A DNA stretch of 64,000 nt, from the NCBI GenBank assembly GCA_902728285.1, contig CACVBU010001384.1, forward strand, positions 1 to 64,000. Direction: 5' to 3'. The notes under the pieces were generated by a model, which saw only the letters and a list, made by a program, of their open reading frames with translations, had not been told where the DNA came from and ran no database searches. This DNA is from Clytia hemisphaerica (Eukaryota; Cnidaria; Hydrozoa; Leptothecata; Clytiidae). Positions 59,401-64,000 of this stretch are shown in pieces (within the stretch, counting starts at the first letter, position 1; each line of letters opens with the position of its first letter). The translations under genes and the position numbers were made by a program.

Positions 59401-59935
59401 GTTACAAAATTTCGTGATTTTTTAGGTCAAATTTTGCAAAATTTAATACACGCGAAAAATTTTCAAAATAGGCTGAAAATTGAAAATCATTATTTGTTAA
59501 ATTTAGTTATTATTTTTGTCACTAGTTTTGTTACTATCTTAGGTATGTTTACACCCAATACGTTGTGTTTCAAGTGAAATCAGTCATTTTCTTGCTTTAT
59601 TCCCACTTTTTGAAAATGCCCAATTTAGTGAATAGCAAAATTTAATACACGCGAAAATTTCCAAAAACTGGCAATCGCAAAATTTAATACACGCAAAACA
59701 CGTTTCCTTGAGAAAAAATTGCAAATTCTGAAATTTTGTAACCCGCAAAATTTAATACCAATAAGGTACATAGTATTATAATGGGAAGAATTAAATGGAA
59801 AATCTACAAAATAAATTTAAAAAAAATAATGCTTACTTTGCTTCCAGGGCATTTGTCTAGACATCTGAGAAGTTGCCTTCTAATTCCCTCTCGCATCTGA
59901 GCCAAATTGACCCGTCCACTGCTCAAATGAGCCAT
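41447..59935 (-). CDS. VPS33A: VPS33A, SM-family subunit of HOPS/CORVET (15 exons)
   Basis: Exons, in transcript order on the minus strand: 59837-59935, 55929-55994, 55126-55250, 51083-51164, 50450-50554, 49888-50004, 49182-49356, 48658-48851, 48083-48173, 47569-47643, 44709-44788, 44105-44191, 43198-43332, 42329-42617, 41447-41550. They total 1824 nt (607 aa plus stop); human VPS33A has 596 aa. Every phase joins and all introns are GT-AG; the exon 3 acceptor is an unusual AAG. Family landmarks are [11 protein letters not shown] at the start, [10 protein letters not shown] at residues about 184-193, [10 protein letters not shown] at 229-238, YAEIRDMNF in exon 8, FLGG at 553-556 and [13 protein letters not shown] near the end. 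VPS33 proteins clasp SNARE bundles and, with VPS16, form part of the tethering complexes for late endosome and lysosome fusion. The A type is favoured over VPS33B by the close match along its length. Introns host a plus-strand gene and several transposons. Confidence 0.95.
41718..41843. mobile_element. TACCTTA-ended MITE, phrase 'GGAACTAATTTTCGC'
   Basis: The 126-bp element has ends TACCTTATGAGGGAACTTAT and, read from the right, TACCTTAAGGGAACTAATTT. GGAACTAATTTTCGC or its complement recurs several times. It lies in the last VPS33A intron. Same end heptamer as three other elements here. Confidence 0.7.
43605..43847. mobile_element. CAGTGCCG-ended MITE
   Basis: CAGTGCCGTAG at the left pairs with CTACGGCACTG at the right, followed inward by long G and C runs. 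TATTC flanks both sides. The end sequence resembles hAT-type termini, but the duplication looks 5 bp rather than 8. Lies in a VPS33A intron. Confidence 0.6.
44406..44665 (-). mobile_element. tRNA-derived SINE
   Basis: On the minus strand the head has an A box (TAGTGCAGTGGTAGAGC, 44658-44642) and a B box (GTGGGCTCAACCCC, 44617-44604), spaced as in a tRNA. An unrelated body and a tail ending in TTACTTAC follow. A tail-only relative sits at 55803-55905 in the same orientation (starting GTAAGTAAGTTTGTGACC on the plus strand). The tRNA cloverleaf is imperfect, so this is a SINE rather than a functional tRNA. Confidence 0.65.
45450..47155 (+). CDS. Unknown four-exon gene with LFHNPQK boxes, nested in VPS33A
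   Basis: Exon 1 is 5' UTR and ends at 45490 with AT; exon 2 (45774-45915) begins with G, so the start codon is split AT|G in a strong Kozak setting (AAA before, G after). Exon 3 is 46275-46343 and exon 4 is 46559-47155; all introns are GT-AG and all internal phases are 0. The 5' limit given is arbitrary. The 269-aa product opens each coding exon with the same box: [10 protein letters not shown] (about 4-13), [11 protein letters not shown] (49-59), [11 protein letters not shown] (72-82). The C-terminal half has two copies of KDGSL(T/S)(I/V)EQ(Q/E)IF(I/L)QGM(L/S)YQ, at about 166-184 and 211-229. The linker is charged, with an Asn run, and no membrane segment is seen. I do not recognise the family. 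Exon structure and repeats argue that it is real. It lies antisense in the VPS33A intron between the exons at 47569-47643 and 44709-44788. Confidence 0.7.
48431..48482. repeat. Perfect 22-bp hairpin in a VPS33A intron
   Basis: CGTCCGCCAACCGGCCTAAT followed by AA, an 8-base loop, and the exact complement. It is GC-rich against an AT-rich background. It may be a tiny foldback element or a structured RNA; nothing else supports either. Confidence 0.6.
51206..54805. mobile_element. 3.6-kb foldback element built of terminal short repeats and inverted 124-bp arrays
   Basis: Flanked by AGACG on both sides (51201-51205, 54806-54810). Each terminus carries seven copies of a 17-24-bp unit with core GCGCAGATATGTAATT, in opposite orientation at the two ends. 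Next inward, each arm holds about nine copies of a 124-bp unit (left landmark AGCTTTCGGTAATTGG at 51521, 51645, 51769 and so on; right landmark CCGAAAGCTAATA at 53501-54489). The arms are complementary overall. The right array alternates two unit types, a 248-bp higher-order period. A central ~750 bp (about 52620-53370) is non-repetitive, without a transposase. It lies in a VPS33A intron, with its left end about 41 bp from a splice acceptor. Confidence 0.85.
56166..58098. mobile_element. CAGGGGGG-ended element with 7-bp target duplication, hosting another repeat
   Basis: TACGGCC flanks both ends (56159-56165 and 58099-58105). The termini pair CAGGGGGGGGGTCCGTACTA with the complement TTTTAGTACCGACCCCCCCC...CTG. 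Its own body is rich in TTTTAGTAC words. The GGACCTACC-type element (56602-57712) is inserted inside. It lies in the first VPS33A intron. Confidence 0.7.
56602..57712. repeat. GGACCTACC-ended element (copy 2, two units)
   Basis: Same ends and internal unit as 2224-4220 but with only two ~470-bp units (landmark GAGTAATTTG near 56818 and 57289). A GGAC microsatellite of about ten repeats (57627-57667) precedes the right end. Nested in the element at 56166-58098. Confidence 0.65.
59375..59768. mobile_element. TACCTTA-ended MITE, phrase 'GTATTAAATTTTGCG'
   Basis: A perfect inverted repeat of about 38 bp (TACCTTATTGGTATTAAATT inward) frames 394 bp. GCAAAATTTAATAC or its complement occurs at least five times. 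It lies in VPS33A intron 1, 68 bp downstream of the exon 1 donor. Shares its outer heptamer with the elements at 20483, 32481 and 41718. Confidence 0.8.
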
Positions 59936-60177
59936 GCTCTGATTTGTTAAGTTATGCTATGTTCACGCTACAATCTATAACAAATGGTGGTTTATGATAT
60001 ATCCATCTCAAAAGCTATTTGTTAAAGACAAATAAAAATTTCAAAAACTATTACCAGAGAATGCCATGTTTTTAACACATCTAACACTTTCCTTGCTGTT
60101 ATCCTATTTTAAGACCACTTTCTTTGTGCCAAGGGGTATAATTTGCACGATTGCATTATTTTTTGTTTTCTGTATTA

Positions 60178-60556
60178 GGCGAGACCAATTTAATTTGTTG
60201 TTCTACGGGCCCGACCGACCCTAATTTTGCTAAAATCAAAAAAATAATAATATTGAATTTCCACTAAAACATATTTTACACACTAGTTATTTGTAAGAAT
60301 CAAATTTGAATAAAGCTGAAAATGAATTCAAGAAATTGAAAATTTTAGAAAATCAAGCATTCCATACACTAAGATTTTATCATGATCTTCATTGAAGATA
60401 AAAAAAGTGAATTTTTGAACCAGATAATTTTAGGAAAACATTTTCGGTACTTTAACAACCCTGATAAATGAAAAATTTATTTTTATTTTACCGACCGACC
60501 GACCCATATTTTGCTAACGATCTGCCCGTAGAACAACAAATTAAATTGGTCTCGCC
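60178..60556. mobile_element. Harbinger-like MITE with TTA target duplication
   Basis: GGCGAGACCAATTTAATTTG continues to a 33-bp perfect inverted repeat, and TTA flanks both sides (60175-60177, 60557-60559). A 3-bp TWA duplication with GGC ends fits PIF/Harbinger. Inside, CCGACCGACC words occur near each arm. No transposase. Confidence 0.75.
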
Positions 60557-61211
60557 TTATAAGCAATGTGAATTTTAACTCCACATTTGCCAATATCAGG
60601 TATATCACACATAAAATGAAGGTTAACTTTTAAAAGTAAAATGAAAGACTTTCATGTATTTTTGCAGAAAGAAATCCGTATAATAATTGTGCATTGAAAT
60701 GATCGGTAATTTCGTTTTTCATTTCATTACATTCAATCATAATGATAATTAATCAAAACTTGAAAACTTTAAAATGAAACAAAATTATGTGCAGCAGCCA
60801 GAATCAACCAACCAAATTTTGTCCTTCGATTTCCGAGACAGTGCTTCAATTTGTTTAGGCCCTAAAGTACACACTAAAGTAAAATTAATTCCGCACACAT
60901 AAATGAGTCAGTGTTTGAGGTCCAGGAAATAGTCTATCCGGCAGTGTACAGATCTAGGTGGGTGTCTTCTCCCTCGTAGAACTTATTCTTTGGGAAGTTG
61001 TTCTTCAAATTAGTTTTCAAGGTTGGCTCGGTTCAAATCTTTTCATCTATAGCTCAAAATTTGGGTATTTTCTCATACCGTAGCTTCGTTTAATGTCGAC
61101 ATAATACCATGTCTAATTTTGCCATAGCAACTATCTGGGCCATGCAAAGTAGTTACGCATTGACAATGATTGATAATAATCAAAGGTAGTCAGTTGATAT
61201 AGGAGTCAAGA

Positions 61212-61600
61212 TTACGGGATTTGGAGTACGGGACGATTTTACTTTCACTTTCAGTGGTTTCACTTTCGATTTCAAGTCAACATCTTAGCAACGGGGTGCT
61301 TGCCTGTAGTTACAGGGGTTGTGCAAAAACCAGAAAGTTTTCCAAATCCCCTATTTCGATTGAGCTAATAAAAAATAAAACTTTTCCATGTTTCACTTTT
61401 TTGCACCAATTCTTCAAAATGAAAATATCTTAAGATTTGAAGCTTTTTTTATTCAATGATTTTTATGGCACTTTGTTGACAATCTAACTCTCGCATTAAA
61501 TTCCCACTTTCTTCAGAAAATTGAAGATGAGAAAAAACTTAAGCCTTAGGATCACGGATTGAAACAAATCAATGAAGGGTGAGATTTTACAGCCGCCCTG
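61212..61600. repeat. Dispersed repeat, copy 2 of 2
   Basis: Same orientation and content as 5884-6275, with scattered substitutions and small indels. Non-coding. Confidence 0.6.
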
Positions 61601-62194
61601 CAGATTTCAATATAAATTTCTCTCAGGGATTACTTGTCAATTTGTTGTGTCAACTTGTCAACATTGTATTGTTGTTAAGGGAAAGATAAAAGAGGTAAGA
61701 CTAGCCTAGTTTCTAATCCTGATAAAGGAGTTTAAGCTTAGACTGATAATCAAAGAACTCAAACGGTTATCAACACGGCTGTTTTTAAGTGAAATAACAA
61801 ACCTGAATGAATCCAGTGAAATCACTGTTCACTTTTGATATCGCAGATATTGCACTGTGCCGCTGTATTTTTATGCACTGGGTTGCTGTAATTTTTGTAC
61901 ACAATAATATTTTTATTCATCTGTGTTCTGTATGATAACTTAGGCAGGACCACTCACATGAAAATCCCGTGTGAAATCACCTCTTGATAGAGGAAAGCTA
62001 TCCTAAACAAAAACAGCTTTTTTTCTGGCTTCCCTTTTTTACCCAGACTGTCGAATACTCACATTTTTTATTTTCACACCCCTCATTTCTAATACACTGT
62101 TTAGTAATGTCAACTGTCAAATATCATTTTCCATTGTTTTGATTTTTTTAGCGACCGCAGGAAACTTCACTCTTTCCTATAAAAAAACAGTAGG

Positions 62195-62404
62195 TACCGT
62201 GAGATCGGGTAACTTGCATCAGTGGAGGCTAACATGCATAGCCCTCAAATGAATGACCTGGCTGGTCCTTAAGATACAAAGTTAAATCAAAACAAAAATG
62301 GTAGAGTAGAGCTGCGAGCGGAGCTGCGTAGTTCATTTGTTTTGAAATTTTGCTGCTTTGATTGGTCAGTCATTTGAGGGCTATGCATGTTAGCCTCCAC
62401 TGAT
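62195..62404. mobile_element. Palindromic MITE (copy 2, right arm truncated)
   Basis: TACCGTGAGATCGGGTAACT at the left, with the same arms as 30498-30719, but the right arm stops at CCACTGAT and lacks the last ~25 bp. The truncation suggests decay or aberrant insertion. Confidence 0.7.
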
Positions 62405-62800
62405 AGGGTGGACAGGCCAAAATTTTCCCCTCAATTTTTAGAAACCAAACTAATTTTATTTGAAAGTCCTTACCTTTGTGAGAAAAATTTATTAGAATTG
62501 GTTAGTATTCCCAAAGTTACTCCATTTTCAAAACACATAAAAATCACCTTTTCAAAATCGCGCCAAAAATGGCGGATGAAATCTAGTCTTCCGTGTGGCG
62601 GGGTGTGGGGAGTTTTACCCGTGCGGTCTGAAAATCGGCCTGATGACTGTTAAACTTTAGCTTATCACTAATGAGCTTAATTCGGAAATGATAGCTAAAA
62701 ACAAATTTCACCACTAGAAAGCTGAAATCTTCAGCTTTCAGATGGTGTATGGCACTTAAATGAAAAAATTCGCAATCTTGTTAAAAAATCACAATTTCTT

Positions 62801-63013
62801 CTATTTTTCAAAATCCCAGACGGCCTGTAGATTGTTAAATAAAGCGTATTGTGATAGATTGTAGCCTAATTTTACCCTGGGTTTACTAAAAAACCCGCGA
62901 TTGAAAAGATGAACCAGCTCAATAGCGACACCGACAGCCATTTGTTTCCATGTGGGTCGAGAATTTTCCAGTGCTGTGGTCAGCGCTAAGTTAGCCATTC
63001 CAGGGTCAAATTG
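62801..63013 (-). CDS. Possible terminal exon of an unknown gene
   Basis: On the minus strand a frame follows a possible acceptor (ACCAGAATAG|TTTC) and encodes about 70 residues, including ALTTALENSRPTWKQ, VELVHLFNRG-like and LGYNLSQYALFNNLQ segments, ending with TAG at 62801-62803. The residue composition looks protein-like rather than random AT-rich translation, but the polypyrimidine tract is weak and no upstream exon is visible before the sequence gap and window end. I do not recognise the product. It could also be a fragment of a repeat. Confidence 0.3.
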   Translation of the reverse strand, partial: QFDPGMANLALTTALENSRPTWKQMAVGVAIELVHLFNRGFFSKPRVKLGYNLSQYALFNNLQAVWDFEK

Positions 63014-63440
63014 AAACTATTCTGGTGGCAATCAAACCTAGTTTATCTTGTAGAGCTTCAAAAAAGAAAAAAAATGAGGGGTCATACACCTCCTAATGAT
63101 AAGCGATTCCGGAGATATTGAGATTTTGGTTCCGCTAAAATAGCACCTTTTTAGACATTTGAGGTTGACAATTTAGCCCAGAAATGACATATAAAATGGC
63201 ACCGAAATATGCTGCAAAAATTGAAAATTCAAGCTTTTGTATTGAGTCAAGATATTCCAGATATCTTCATTTTGACTGCAGACTTTTATCAAATTCTTTT
63301 TGTAATGGCTTGCTTACACTTCAAGGAAGAAATGAAAAGACATTTTTTTGAAAAAAAGTTTTGGTACATAAATTTCCTAGTTCTCCCACTTTTCCCATCA
63401 AAAACTCAAAGTTTTGGTCTAAAAAAGTTGTAAAGTTTGT

Positions 63441-63957
63441 NNNNNNNNNNNNNNNNNNNNNNNNNNNNNNNNNNNNNNNNNNNNNNNNNNNNNNNNNNNN
63501 NNNNNNNNNNNNNNNNNNNNNNNNNNNNNNNNNNNNNNNNNNNNNNNNNNNNNNNNNNNNNNNNNNNNNNNNNNNNNNNNNNNNNNNNNNNNNNNNNNNN
63601 NNNNNNNNNNNNNNNNNNNNNNNNNNNNNNNNNNNNNNNNNNNNNNNNNNNNNNNNNNNNNNNNNNNNNNNNNNNNNNNNNNNNNNNNNNNNNNNNNNNN
63701 NNNNNNNNNNNNNNNNNNNNNNNNNNNNNNNNNNNNNNNNNNNNNNNNNNNNNNNNNNNNNNNNNNNNNNNNNNNNNNNNNNNNNNNNNNNNNNNNNNNN
63801 NNNNNNNNNNNNNNNNNNNNNNNNNNNNNNNNNNNNNNNNNNNNNNNNNNNNNNNNNNNNNNNNNNNNNNNNNNNNNNNNNNNNNNNNNNNNNNNNNNNN
63901 NNNNNNNNNNNNNNNNNNNNNNNNNNNNNNNNNNNNNNNNNNNNNNNNNNNNNNNNN
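63441..63957. other. Assembly gap
   Basis: A run of 517 N bases. Nothing can be said about its content. Confidence 0.99.
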
Positions 63958-64000
63958 TAGCACCATTGGATTTCTCAGGTATTTTCTGATAAATATGGAA

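Noticed and set aside
63361..63966. Long frames across the N run
   Set aside because: They are artefacts of undefined bases.

Overview
The window looks like nuclear DNA of an AT-rich, repeat-laden animal genome. The genes are split by spliceosomal introns with GT-AG ends, and the proteins are eukaryotic. They include a 15-exon VPS33A ortholog, a class C GPCR, a metzincin-like protease with a jacalin-like region, and a transposase of a type I associate with cnidarian-like genomes. A non-bilaterian or other marine invertebrate (sponge, placozoan, cnidarian) is my best guess, but this is inference. The coding content is small; most of the sequence is introns filled with short inverted-repeat transposons (MITEs), foldback elements and tandem arrays.

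Layout. 1-14.1 kb: no gene recognised, a patchwork of repeats. 14.2-39.8 kb, minus strand: a nine-exon gene for a zinc metallopeptidase with a jacalin-like C-terminal region (reconstructed 633 aa). Its last intron holds a single-exon class C GPCR on the plus strand (15.9-18.3 kb). Its 16.5-kb intron holds a CACTA-like element with a MULE-like element inside it, a 358-bp tandem array broken by a foldback element, a zinc-finger gene with a frameshift, and a decayed transposase. 41.4-59.9 kb, minus strand: VPS33A (15 exons, reconstructed 607 aa, all phases consistent). One of its introns holds a plus-strand four-exon gene of unknown function (45.4-47.2 kb). Another holds a 3.6-kb palindromic element made of repeat arrays (51.2-54.8 kb). 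60-64 kb: repeats, one possible exon and an assembly gap (63441-63957).

How it fits together. Two large minus-strand genes lie head to tail, about 1.7 kb apart, and act as hosts for plus-strand genes and mobile DNA in their introns. VPS33A is the SM-family subunit of the HOPS/CORVET tethering complexes. The metallopeptidase and the nested genes have no evident pathway link to it.

The most unusual features are the 3.6-kb foldback element with seven short repeats at each end and inverted 124-bp arrays; a set of four small elements that share TACCTTA...TAAGGTA ends but each carry a different internally repeated phrase; and a nested unknown gene in which every coding exon opens with the same LFHNPQK-like box and the start codon is split by an intron.
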